Position numbers and translations under genes: made by a program. Shown in pieces: positions 41,690-50,668 of a stretch of 64,000 nt of DNA. The notes under the pieces were generated by a model. It did not search any database and had not been told where the DNA came from. It was given only the letters and a program-made list of their open reading frames with translations. The DNA is from Alphaproteobacteria bacterium (GTDB lineage: Bacteria; Pseudomonadota; Alphaproteobacteria; CAJXXZ01; 1604HC). The stretch is from the NCBI GenBank assembly GCA_023898705.1, contig CP060235.1, positions 62,001-126,000 on the forward strand, read 5' to 3'. How positions within the stretch are numbered: the first letter of the stretch is position 1; the number at the start of each line of letters is the position of its first letter.

Positions 41690-42442
41690 CTATCCACTTA
41701 CAAATTCTATTTTTTCTAAAAACAATCCATTGGGCGGTGCTGTTGGTCCTGCGAAATTTCTATCCTTAGAGTCCAAAATCGTTATGATATCATTAATCTC
41801 TTTTCTTCCTTTTCCAATATCTATGAGCGTCCCAACCATAATTCTTACTTGATGATGCAAGAACGATTGGCCTACAAAAAATATACTTATCATATTGCCA
41901 TTGATGGAAAAATGAATATCACTAATAGTTCTAATTGAAGACTTGGCTTGACACTGGCTATCTCTAAAACTCGCAAAATCATGTTGCCCAATCAACAACT
42001 TAGCAGCAGCCTGCATTTCTTCCAAGTTAGGGAGAGAAATAAGTCTCCAATTATTTTTATTTAACACATTTGGACAATCACGGATACACAAATCATAGCG
42101 ATATGTTTTGATTTTTGCATCAAATCTCGCATGGAATTCAGAATGCACAAATTTTACTTCGCTAATTGCTACTTGTCCGGAAATGACTGACAAATGAAAA
42201 TTGAGAGCTTTCTTTATAGTTGTAACAGGATAGCTTTTGGAAAAATCCGCGTGCGCTACTTGATGTAAGGCATGTACGCCCTTGTCAGTACGACTTGCAC
42301 CGTAAAAAGAAATATTTTCTTGACAAAACTTGTAAGCTGCCTCTTGTAAAATTGATTGAATCGATACTTTATTGGGCTGATGTTGCCACCCTACTTCGGA
42401 CGCAGTTCCAGAATATTCAATAACAAACTTGTACCTATACAT
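41690..42442 (-). CDS. truA: tRNA pseudouridine(38-40) synthase
   Basis: Modifies U38-U40 in the anticodon arm of tRNAs. 250 residues. The catalytic aspartate is in YGASRTDKGVHALHQVAH (about residues 48-65). Other family segments are FHARFDAKIKTYRYDL and FLHHQVRIMVGTL. It diverges from the ankyrin gene at 42514. On its strand, TATTAT (42449-42454) ends six bases before the ATG and there is no Shine-Dalgarno. Confidence 0.94.
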   Translation of the reverse strand: MYRYKFVIEYSGTASEVGWQHQPNKVSIQSILQEAAYKFCQENISFYGASRTDKGVHALHQVAHADFSKSYPVTTIKKALNFHLSVISGQVAISEVKFVHSEFHARFDAKIKTYRYDLCIRDCPNVLNKNNWRLISLPNLEEMQAAAKLLIGQHDFASFRDSQCQAKSSIRTISDIHFSINGNMISIFFVGQSFLHHQVRIMVGTLIDIGKGRKEINDIITILDSKDRNFAGPTAPPNGLFLEKIEFVSG

Positions 42443-42448
42443 ATAAAA

Positions 42449-42454
42449 ATAATA
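42449..42454 (-). promoter_or_regulatory. -10 element abutting the truA start
   Basis: TATTAT, six bases (TTTTAT) before the truA ATG. The -35 at 17 bases is poor (TGTACT). Predicts a leaderless mRNA. Confidence 0.4.
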
Positions 42455-42478
42455 AGCTTAACCGATAAATTAGTACAT

Positions 42479-42507
42479 TTGGTTTTAATGAAAATATACA
42501 TTATTAT
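42479..42507 (+). promoter_or_regulatory. Promoter of the 42514 ankyrin gene
   Basis: TTGGTT (42479-42484), a 17-base spacer and TATTAT (42502-42507), then six bases to the ATG. No room for a Shine-Dalgarno. Confidence 0.55.
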
Positions 42508-42513
42508 ATACAA

Positions 42514-43164
42514 ATGATTAATTTAAGGAAAGTTTGTACAGTGTTAACCCTAGTAGGCAACCTAAACGGTGGATATAATGGCATGACTCCGATAATGATT
42601 GCAGCTAAAAATGGACACCTCAATGTTATAAGAAAACTCATTGAAAGCGGAGTCGATATAAATTTAGCTGGCCATAATGCTGACAAATATAACTACGACA
42701 CAGCACTTATGTTCGCATCAGAAAATGGACATTTAGAAATTGTACAACTACTTCTCGATAGAGGTGCTGATGCTAATATACAGAATGATCAAGGCGATAC
42801 AGCATTAATGGTTGCTCTTAAAAAGCAAAATATAAATATAGCCAAAACATTAATTGAACACGGAACAAATGTTAATTTAGATCACGATGTATCACCACTG
42901 ATGCTAGCCTCAGATCATGGAGAGATAGAGCTTGTAAAAATGTTAATTGAAAGTGGAGCCAATATTAATCTACAGGGTTATTACGGTTATACTGCGCTAA
43001 TGGGAGCAACAAAGTATGGACATATAGATGTTGTAAAAGTGCTGCTTGAAAAAGGTGCTCTCGTTGATTTACAGAATGATGACGATTATCCCATATTAGA
43101 GATAGCAGCATACCACGGCCACAATGCCATTGTAAAACTATTAATAGAAGCTGGAGCTAAATAA
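42514..43164 (+). CDS. Secreted ankyrin-repeat protein (leader family)
   Basis: 216 residues. The leader MINLRKVCTVLTLVGNLNGG with the GNL-x-G motif runs straight into GMTPIMIAAKNGHLNVIRKL. Six ankyrin repeats reach the C-terminus, which ends EAGAK. Its compact form (leader plus six repeats) is like the 38908 protein. Predicted leaderless. Divergent from truA with 71 bases between the two start codons. Confidence 0.86.
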   Translation: MINLRKVCTVLTLVGNLNGGYNGMTPIMIAAKNGHLNVIRKLIESGVDINLAGHNADKYNYDTALMFASENGHLEIVQLLLDRGADANIQNDQGDTALMVALKKQNINIAKTLIEHGTNVNLDHDVSPLMLASDHGEIELVKMLIESGANINLQGYYGYTALMGATKYGHIDVVKVLLEKGALVDLQNDDDYPILEIAAYHGHNAIVKLLIEAGAK

Positions 43165-43245
43165 TTTGAGATTTATTTGCTCAGTAATAGTAATAAACTA
43201 TTTGTTGATAATAAGTATTGGTTATATGCAAGGTACAACATTTAT

Positions 43246-43512
43246 CTAGTAATTATTGTATACGTTAACCGTTCTCCTGCGATTTTTATTTACAGCAGCT
43301 CTTCTAGCTCTTTTGCGTGCTCTTTTACTTAATGGCTTTGAATGTACGTGTTTGGTTGTATTAGTATGATGTACAGTTTTATGATGATGAACATGTGTTG
43401 GATGATTATGATGAATAGGCCTCTTTGGCACCTCTTTTACAACAACTGTGCTTTTTTCTTCTACTATACACCCAGATAGACAAAAAGCTAAAAATAAATA
43501 TGCTAGTCTCAT
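43246..43512 (-). CDS. Small histidine-rich lipoprotein
   Basis: 88 residues: signal peptide MRLAYLFLAFCLSGC with an exact lipobox (LSGC), then a linker and a histidine-rich stretch (HHNHPTHVHHHKTVHH and on, about residues 34-57). It ends in an arginine/lysine-rich tail (KRARKRARRAA). The His cluster could bind Zn, Ni or Cu at the membrane surface; the basic tail could touch nucleic acid or anionic polymers. Both are inference and I recognise no family. It ends in convergence with the 42514 ankyrin gene. Confidence 0.75.
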   Translation of the reverse strand: MRLAYLFLAFCLSGCIVEEKSTVVVKEVPKRPIHHNHPTHVHHHKTVHHTNTTKHVHSKPLSKRARKRARRAAVNKNRRRTVNVYNNY

Positions 43513-43612
43513 ATATCAGTTTTACTATTCAATGGTTAAAGGCAAGTTAAATAACAATCATATTTTATTTTGATTAATAAATATAAAACACATGCTAACA
43601 CACCATAATTAT

Positions 43613-43626
43613 GCTATTGTAGCATA
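43613..43626 (+). promoter_or_regulatory. Extended -10 abutting the rluC start
   Basis: TGCTATTGT (TG at 612-613, hexamer 615-620 after 43000) and then six bases to the GTG at 43627. No Shine-Dalgarno. Predicts a leaderless, GTG-started mRNA. Confidence 0.5.
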
Positions 43627-44454
43627 GTGAAGAAGACTTACGTAGTCACATCTTGTGATAAAAAGATTAAAGACTGGCTTAGAGATAATAGTTTTAATTT
43701 GGATTACAACCAGTTGCAATCTTATCTCAGAAGAAAAGATATCACAGTAAACAAGAACAAAATCGACTCCCATGCTATCGTAAAAAAAGGTGATGTCGTA
43801 CAAATATGGGATAAAATTCCTCAATTACCTTATACATTCAGTGCTCATGTACCCACTTGGAATGGAAATGATTGCATATTTAAAAATGATGACTTGTTTG
43901 TTATCAATAAGCCTTATGGGTTATCAACGCAAGGTGACAAACATGATTCTGCATTTTTAAGGGTCCAAAATTTATTTGTTAAACAGAAAATTAGAGTTCA
44001 TACTATTCATAGATTAGATAAGGTTACAACTGGAACTCTGATTTTTGCATTAAAGAGAGATATGGCAAAACAATTGTGCGAATCAATTAGTACTTGGCGT
44101 AAAAAATACATAGCTATTTTACCAAAAACTTCTCTTTTAGAAGGAATCAGAGAATCATTTGAAAGTGATAAACAATTAGTGACAAAATATAAAATTATTG
44201 GACATTATGATCAGTTTAGCTTGGCCACATTTGAATTAGTTACTGGACGCAAGCACCAAATCAGAAAACACTGTGCACAATTGGGATTTCCTATTGTAGG
44301 AGACACTTTATATGGTTCAAATTATAATGTGCAGACATGTTTACACTGTTATGCAATATACATACCTCATTTAACTTTTACATTCAGATCTAATCTTCCG
44401 GATCATATGGTCAATTTGTACCCAAATATTGCAAATTACATGGCATCTATATAA
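43627..44454 (+). CDS. rluC: Ribosomal large-subunit pseudouridine synthase (RluC/RluD type)
   Basis: RluA-family enzyme of 275 residues, with an N-terminal S4-like RNA-binding domain (about 12-60: LQSYLRRKDITVNKNKI) and a catalytic domain. The catalytic aspartate is in IHRLDKVTTG (about residue 130), followed by RKKYIAIL and ELVTGRKHQIRKHCAQLG. The S4 domain excludes the small RluA type; RluC and RluD cannot be told apart here. GTG start. An ankyrin gene follows on the same strand. Confidence 0.88.
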   Translation: MKKTYVVTSCDKKIKDWLRDNSFNLDYNQLQSYLRRKDITVNKNKIDSHAIVKKGDVVQIWDKIPQLPYTFSAHVPTWNGNDCIFKNDDLFVINKPYGLSTQGDKHDSAFLRVQNLFVKQKIRVHTIHRLDKVTTGTLIFALKRDMAKQLCESISTWRKKYIAILPKTSLLEGIRESFESDKQLVTKYKIIGHYDQFSLATFELVTGRKHQIRKHCAQLGFPIVGDTLYGSNYNVQTCLHCYAIYIPHLTFTFRSNLPDHMVNLYPNIANYMASI

Positions 44455-44495
44455 GAAATCATTGCTATTTGCAAAATAATGTGATATACGGAACC

Positions 44496-46793
44496 ATGAT
44501 AAGTGTTAAAGTCGTATTATGTTTAGCCTTGATAAGCAGTCTAAACATTAGTGGTGTGGATAAGGTCAGATCTAGTCAGAATGCTCAGCTAGAGGTAGGA
44601 GTAGATGACATAGTTGAGGAAAAGTATCCTATACCTTCTGCACCTCTGGTACCCTCAGTCGAAGAAACATTAGAAACAGGCAGTATAGAGCGCCGCACAG
44701 CAAGAGGAATAAAGGGGGATGCAGGTGGTATTCATTTACTAAATAGAACAGCAAGAGGAAATGTTATCGGTGTAAGGGAGCTACTTGATGGTGGGGTTAA
44801 TCCTAACTTCCGCAATAAAGACAATGGACAAACGGCATTAATGTTAGCCATAGAAAAAGGGCATATCGCTGTTATAAAAGAATTACTTCATGGTGGAGCA
44901 AAAGCCAATTTACCTAATGCAAATGAACAAACACCTCTTGCCTTAGCAATAGAAAAAGAATGTGTGGATATAGTAAGGGAATTGCTTGAGGGAGGAGCCA
45001 GCGTTACTTTAGCTGATGCTAGGGGCCAAACACCATTATTGCTAGCAGCACGAATAGGTAATGCATATATTGTAAAAGAAATACTTGATACGTGCCCGGA
45101 TGTCAATTTACAAGATACGAATGGTAGAACTGCGTTGATTTTGGCAGCAAAAAATGGCCATGTCGATGCTGTAACTGCCTTAATTGTTGCTAAGACAAAC
45201 CTAGACTTACAAGATACCTGTGGAGATACAGCTCTCATAAAAGCACTTGAAAAAGGTCATTTAGATATTGTTAATTCTTTAATTAATGCTGGTGCAGACC
45301 TGAATTTAAAAGATAATGACGGACAGACAGCGTTGATTAGAGCAGCAGGGAATGGACATATAGATGTGGTTAATTCTTTAATTTCCGCCGGTGCAAACAT
45401 TAATTTGAAAAATACTGGTGAGGAAACAGCTTTGATCGTAGCGGCAAGAATGGGCAATGTATATATCACAGAAGCCTTGTTTAATAATGGAGCCAATATT
45501 GATTTACAAGATAAGAATGGTAAGACTGCACTAATTTGGGCAGCAGAAAAGGGCTACCTAGATGCCATCAATTCCTTAATTGTTGCCAAAGCAAATCTGA
45601 ATTTACGAGACAACTATGGACACACAGCTCTAATAAAAGCACTGAAAGAAAGACATTTAGAAATTATTAATTGTTTGATTACTGCCCGTGCAGACCTGAA
45701 TTTAAAAGATAATGATGGACAGACAGCATTGATTATAGCAGCAGAGAATATGTATCTAGATGTAGTGAACTCTTTAATTTCTGCTGGTGCAGACCTTAAT
45801 TTGAAAAACAATGCTGGAGAAACAGCTTTGATCATAGCGGCAAAAATGGGCAACGTATATATCACAGAAGCCTTGCTTAATAATGGAGCCAATATTGATT
45901 TACAAGATGAGGATGGTAGAACTGCACTAATTTTGGCAGCGCAAATGGGCTACCTAGATGCAATAAATTCCCTAATTGTTATTAAAGCAAATCTAAATTT
46001 ACAAGATCATTATGGAAATACAGCTCTAATTGAAGCAGCAGCGAGAGGAATGGTAGATGTTGTTGCCTCTTTAATTACTGCTGGTGTAGATCTAAATTTA
46101 AAAGATAATAACGGAAATACAGCTCTGGAGCTAGCATCACAATATAATCACATGGTTGTTGCAAAAATGTTGGTAGATAAAGGGGCTAAAGTTAGTGGCG
46201 TCAGTAGAATTAAAAACTATATAAGACATATTTTCATTAACGGTAAGGGGTACTTATCATACCATGACGAATTACTATTATATGCTGCAAAAGGTGGACA
46301 TATAGATGACGTTAAAGCTTTAATTGCTTCAAATGTGGATCTTAATCTATCCGATTCTAAAGATACAACGGCTTTAATGTTTGCGTCAGAAAATGGACAC
46401 GTGGATGTTGTGGAAGCTTTAGTTGCTTCAAAAGTGAATCTTGATCTATGCGATTCTGATGGTAAAACGGCCTTAATGTTTGCGTCAGAAAATGGACACG
46501 TGGATGTTGTAAAAGAACTAATTCAACATGGAGTTGATGTTAATTCACAGGATAAATACGGCAAAACCGCACTTTTTTATGCCTCTTGGAAGCAGAATGA
46601 AGAAATTGTAAAACTATTAGTAGACTCTGGAGCTAGCAATTCTACTTTTCGACTTTATACCCCAATTTTCTTAAAATCTGCACAAATAGTTGCAAAGCGT
46701 ACATTTGATATTATAATAAGTCATCCAAATACTGTAGGTGTTACTGTACTCGCATGCGCAGCTTACAATTATGTTGTTTGGGTAATCAGTTAA
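44496..46793 (+). CDS. Large ankyrin-repeat protein with C-terminal hydrophobic segment
   Basis: About 765 residues. The leader MISVKVVLCLALISSLNISG is a looser form of the family leader, followed by an acidic non-repeat region (about 20-75) and about 17 ankyrin repeats. A 396-base (four-repeat) unit is duplicated in tandem at about 45228 and 45624. After the repeats the protein ends in NTVGVTVLACAAYNYVVWVIS, a hydrophobic tail that could anchor it in a membrane. No paralogue here has this tail. An in-frame TTG at 44469 is a less likely start. Confidence 0.86.
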   Translation: MISVKVVLCLALISSLNISGVDKVRSSQNAQLEVGVDDIVEEKYPIPSAPLVPSVEETLETGSIERRTARGIKGDAGGIHLLNRTARGNVIGVRELLDGGVNPNFRNKDNGQTALMLAIEKGHIAVIKELLHGGAKANLPNANEQTPLALAIEKECVDIVRELLEGGASVTLADARGQTPLLLAARIGNAYIVKEILDTCPDVNLQDTNGRTALILAAKNGHVDAVTALIVAKTNLDLQDTCGDTALIKALEKGHLDIVNSLINAGADLNLKDNDGQTALIRAAGNGHIDVVNSLISAGANINLKNTGEETALIVAARMGNVYITEALFNNGANIDLQDKNGKTALIWAAEKGYLDAINSLIVAKANLNLRDNYGHTALIKALKERHLEIINCLITARADLNLKDNDGQTALIIAAENMYLDVVNSLISAGADLNLKNNAGETALIIAAKMGNVYITEALLNNGANIDLQDEDGRTALILAAQMGYLDAINSLIVIKANLNLQDHYGNTALIEAAARGMVDVVASLITAGVDLNLKDNNGNTALELASQYNHMVVAKMLVDKGAKVSGVSRIKNYIRHIFINGKGYLSYHDELLLYAAKGGHIDDVKALIASNVDLNLSDSKDTTALMFASENGHVDVVEALVASKVNLDLCDSDGKTALMFASENGHVDVVKELIQHGVDVNSQDKYGKTALFYASWKQNEEIVKLLVDSGASNSTFRLYTPIFLKSAQIVAKRTFDIIISHPNTVGVTVLACAAYNYVVWVIS

Positions 46794-46963
46794 AATGAAG
46801 AATTGGTTTTCTTGGCTACCTGAGCTGGTGCAGTTACACTTTCTTAATCAGGTTTGACAGTAATTTTATCTGTATCACATAAGCACTATACCAATATATC
46901 ATTTAACTTTACTTTAAGAATATTAATCTTGATTAAACTTATGACTACATCATTATAAAATTG

Positions 46964-46991
46964 TTGCATTGTAATTGCGATTTGTTATAAT
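46964..46991 (+). promoter_or_regulatory. Promoter of the 47015 orphan gene
   Basis: TTGCAT (46964-46969), a 16-base spacer and an extended -10, TGTTATAAT (hexamer 46986-46991). It ends 23 bases before the TTG start, leaving a short leader with the Shine-Dalgarno. Confidence 0.65.
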
Positions 46992-47014
46992 ATGATCTAA
47001 ATGGAGGTGAGGGT

Positions 47015-47527
47015 TTGTCTAGTTCTTCTGTCTTACCTAAACGGTACTTGAGTAAGCTTGTTGCGGTTCGCGGTAGGCCTAAAGCTGCCGTATGTGGTCC
47101 AACTCTTAATATGATAGAGAAGAAGGTTGCAGCTGGTGTCTCTGACATCAACATGCCTATCAATTTATTGTCTACGTATTATTCGCTCAAAAAGATATCG
47201 GATGAGGAATATGAAGCTGCTAGATTTTATGAGGAGATTGCTTATAATGCGTTTAAATACTCTGATACTAGCCCGCTAGCTAATTCTTCTTTTATGATGA
47301 ATATTTCTAATGGATCGTCCATAAAGAATTACAATTCACTCAAAGATAATAAAAATATGAAAGTATGGATGAGAGTTAGATCTCTACTATGTGAATTTTC
47401 TCAGGAAGCAGAGCAACTAATTTTTGATTTGTTAATTAAAAACAAAGCTCCTGTTAGAAAAGATTTTCTTATTTTGAAAAAAGGTTTACAAGTTATATAT
47501 TCTTACTATTCTTCAAACAGACAATAA
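47015..47527 (+). CDS. Orphan protein of unknown function
   Basis: 170 residues, not confidently recognised. The TTG start at 47015 is supported by GGAGGTGA six bases upstream and a good promoter. A basic N-terminus (LPKRYLSKLVAVRGRPKAAV) is followed by CGPTLNMIEKK and a helical region with KKISDEEYEAARFYEEIAY. This order vaguely recalls short conserved hypothetical proteins of Rickettsiales with a G-T-P-E motif followed by an I-x-x-E-Q helix; I am not sure. It has no signal peptide or membrane segment. It stands alone between two large ankyrin genes. Confidence 0.75.
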   Translation: MSSSSVLPKRYLSKLVAVRGRPKAAVCGPTLNMIEKKVAAGVSDINMPINLLSTYYSLKKISDEEYEAARFYEEIAYNAFKYSDTSPLANSSFMMNISNGSSIKNYNSLKDNKNMKVWMRVRSLLCEFSQEAEQLIFDLLIKNKAPVRKDFLILKKGLQVIYSYYSSNRQ

Positions 47528-48149
47528 TATCAGATATTTCTTCCTTTTTGTAATTTGTTGAAATATTGTTTTGCGGTTGCTTGCATTTTTAAAATCCAAC
47601 TTTTTTGCGTATACTCGAATTATAAAGTTAGACAAAAATATTTTCGATATCTAACCTATAAAAAGCAACTCTAAGTAAGGATTTTTATACATACAAAGAA
47701 TCGTATGCATTGTGATAAGTCCATTTAATTTTATTGAGCAAAGAGATCATCATCATTTACAACTCTCTCCACAACAAATGCGATTTCCCATTACCCTCTA
47801 AGAAAAATCAGGACTGTTGCAAATAAAAAAACCAATGTACGCTAATATGATTGCACACATGAGTGGGCGGGCGATCCTGACTTTTCACTAAAGCAAGAGC
47901 AATTCCAGAAATTGACGCATTTAAATAGGCAAATCTAGCCACTGCTTAGCACACATCATCACTTCTATTTTATACAATTTGATTTCAACTAGCAAAGTCT
48001 ACACAAGTCCACTTCCATCTTTTGATGCACACAATGCTATCATATCATACTTCTCTTGTAAGGACCCAAATCGATAATCTCAAACACTCCTACTTTCAGA
48101 CTAGAATACTTCAGCTATTTACTGTTTTTTATTAAGTTGGTCACCGTCA
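47528..48149. other. Long gap with a faint ankyrin relic
   Basis: About 620 bases with no gene. On the minus strand, roughly 47985-48062, the words M-I-A-L-C-A-S-K-D-G-S-G-L-V then T-L-L-V-E can be read with a stop inside, which looks like one decayed ankyrin repeat. The rest shows nothing. Confidence 0.45.
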
Positions 48150-50330
48150 TCACTTATTAACATCAGCTCCTGCAGCAATTAGCATATCCATAAGTTCTAT
48201 ATGTCCGTTTTCTATCGCATGTACAAGCGCAGTTTTACCATCCTGATCCTGCCTGTCAATACCAACCTCACCAATTAGCTTTTTTACAAGCTCTAAATCA
48301 CCGGCCCTTGATGCACTCATAAGCTCCTGGAGCTTATCATTGTCAACATCTCCCCTATCAACTTCAGATGCCTTAGGAGTATCAACTTTAGCTCCAGCAG
48401 CAATTAATACCTTTCTGATCTCATCTTCTGATGCATAATCCAGCGCTGTCTTACCACTCTTATCCTTTAAATTAAAATTAATTTTGGAATCATTAACAAG
48501 CACATCCACAACCTCTTTATATCCTTTTTCTGCTGCTAACATTAGGACAGTCTTACCACCCTCATCTCTCAAATTAATATTTGTCTTACCAATCAGTTCT
48601 TTTACAAGTCCTGTCTGCCCATTCTCCAATGCGATCATTAATGCTGTTTTACCATCATTACGCTTTAGATTAAGGTTAGCACCTGCAGTAAGTAGAGCTT
48701 TCACAATCTCTTCATGCCTACCATCTAACGCAAACATCAGTGCTGTTCTTCCATCGCTGTCCTTTAAATTAAAATTCGCTCCAGCAGAAATTAACACCTT
48801 TGCAAGATCTAGTTGATCTTTTGACAATTCCGCGTCCTTACCTTCATTAACCTGACCCTTTTTGGTAAGTAAAGCTCCTACCGCCTTGACTTCCATCTCA
48901 TTATCTATATCCCTTTTGGCAATCAAAGCATTTACAACACCAATATGCCCAGATTTCGCTGCCAACATAAGGGATGTACATCCAGACCCATCTTGCAAAT
49001 CACGATTAGCACTTTCCACCCTCGCCCCACTAATAAGTAACTCTACAACCTCTGTATATCCCTTCTCTGCTGCTAACATTAGCGCCGTCTTACTATCACT
49101 ATCACGTAAATTACGACCAGCCCCAGCAGCAATCAAAGCTTTTACAACATTAACATACCCAGTTTCTGATGCCCATAATAATATTTTATTCTCATCACCA
49201 TGTAACAAACTAACATCAGCCCCTGCACTATTCAGAACATGGTTTACATAATTTCTAATTCTATTTATTCCATCGACCCTAGCCCCTTTATCGATTAACG
49301 CTTCTACTACATCTCTATGATTATACATTGATGCTAACTCTAATGCCGCTCGCCCATTAACATCCTTCAAATTAGGATTTGCGCCCGCATCAACTAAAGC
49401 CTTCACAACACCTACGTTTCCTGCTTCCGATGCCTTCATTACTGCTGTTTTACCCATCGCATCTTGCAAATTAATGTCCACGCCTCTCTTAAGCAGACTT
49501 TTTACGATATTTAAATATCCAAGTTCAACTGCATTTGTCAACGTAGTTCTACAAGGCATGTCTAGCAAATCAATATCAGCTCCGCTGTCAGCTAGCATCT
49601 CTACAATCTCTAAACTATCATTATCCCATGCCAACAGCACCGCTGTATTGCCATTCATATCTCTTAAATTAACGTCTGCACCATTTCTAATTAGCATTTT
49701 TGCAATATCTAAATTGCCACGCTCCGAGGCCAGCATCAGCGCTGTCTTGCCACCCATATCGCTTAAATTAACGTCTGCACCAAATGAAATTAGCATTTTT
49801 GCAATATCCAAATTGCCACGCTCCGAGGCCTTCATTACTGCTGTCTTTCCATCATTATCTTGTAAATTAAGGTCTGCACCATCGTCAATTAGCATGTGTG
49901 CAATATCTAAATTGCCACGCTCCAATGCCAACATCAGTGCCGTCCCGCCATCATGACCCAGTGAATTAACGTCTGCACCAGCTTCAATTAGCATTAGTGC
50001 AGCATCTGTATTGCCACGCTCCAAGGCCAGCATCAGCGCTATCTTGCCATTCCCAGCCATTAAATCAACGTCTGCACCATATGAAATTAGCATTTTTGCA
50101 ATATCTAAATTGCCACGCTCTGTCGCTAATATCAGAGCAGTCTCTCCTTCCCTATTTATGGAATTGACATCAGCTCCGCTCCACATCAACAACCTAACAA
50201 CTTCTACATGTTCTTCTGTTCCTTCTCGTGCTGCAATCATTAATGGCGTCATACCCACATCAGCACCTCCACAAACATTTGCTTTGCTTACAAGTACCAA
50301 GCATAGTACAATTATTTTGCTATTGTTCAT
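48150..50330 (-). CDS. Large secreted ankyrin-repeat protein (leader family)
   Basis: About 726 residues from the ATG at 50330, MNNSKIIVLCLVLVSKANVC. The leader is slightly altered (SKANVCGG in place of GNL-x-G) and is followed by GMTPLMIAARE. About 19 ankyrin repeats run to the end. The N-terminal third has at least five near-identical 99-base repeats (each with RGNLDIAKMLI) between about 49700 and 50120. An in-frame start at 50381 would bury the leader, so I reject it. TATCAT lies six bases before the ATG. Confidence 0.87.
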   Translation of the reverse strand: MNNSKIIVLCLVLVSKANVCGGADVGMTPLMIAAREGTEEHVEVVRLLMWSGADVNSINREGETALILATERGNLDIAKMLISYGADVDLMAGNGKIALMLALERGNTDAALMLIEAGADVNSLGHDGGTALMLALERGNLDIAHMLIDDGADLNLQDNDGKTAVMKASERGNLDIAKMLISFGADVNLSDMGGKTALMLASERGNLDIAKMLIRNGADVNLRDMNGNTAVLLAWDNDSLEIVEMLADSGADIDLLDMPCRTTLTNAVELGYLNIVKSLLKRGVDINLQDAMGKTAVMKASEAGNVGVVKALVDAGANPNLKDVNGRAALELASMYNHRDVVEALIDKGARVDGINRIRNYVNHVLNSAGADVSLLHGDENKILLWASETGYVNVVKALIAAGAGRNLRDSDSKTALMLAAEKGYTEVVELLISGARVESANRDLQDGSGCTSLMLAAKSGHIGVVNALIAKRDIDNEMEVKAVGALLTKKGQVNEGKDAELSKDQLDLAKVLISAGANFNLKDSDGRTALMFALDGRHEEIVKALLTAGANLNLKRNDGKTALMIALENGQTGLVKELIGKTNINLRDEGGKTVLMLAAEKGYKEVVDVLVNDSKINFNLKDKSGKTALDYASEDEIRKVLIAAGAKVDTPKASEVDRGDVDNDKLQELMSASRAGDLELVKKLIGEVGIDRQDQDGKTALVHAIENGHIELMDMLIAAGADVNK

Positions 50331-50336
50331 GTCTAT

Positions 50337-50342
50337 ATGATA
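50337..50342 (-). promoter_or_regulatory. -10 element abutting the 50330 ankyrin gene start
   Basis: TATCAT, then ATAGAC and ATGAAC. The string GGCTATCAT..TAGACATGAAC is shared with the start of ankyrin gene B at 34228. Predicts a leaderless mRNA. Confidence 0.5.
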
Positions 50343-50668
50343 GCCTATTTCCTCAAATAAGCAAACACAAGACCAATTCAATTAGTCAAATATTATTTTA
50401 TTTAAATACAATTTTACTGATAAAAATATTATAGTAGAACTTAAAACAATGCAAGACAGCGTACGAGCACAAGTAACATTACGCGTCCAATCTGCAACCA
50501 ACTTAAATTATTCCTTAACCATCCTGAAAAAATTCAACATTGTTCAACATAACGCAGCTATATGAGATCTTTACAACCAATCTACTGATTACAGCATTCA
50601 ATTACTATACCAAGAACTTATTCGACATTCCGCACATCAATCCCACTCACTCACTCTACAACACTTAG

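Noticed and set aside
49690..50130. Regular 99-base direct repeats as a possible CRISPR array
   Set aside because: The repeats are coding ankyrin units (33 codons) without unique spacers of 30-40 bases, and no cas genes are present.
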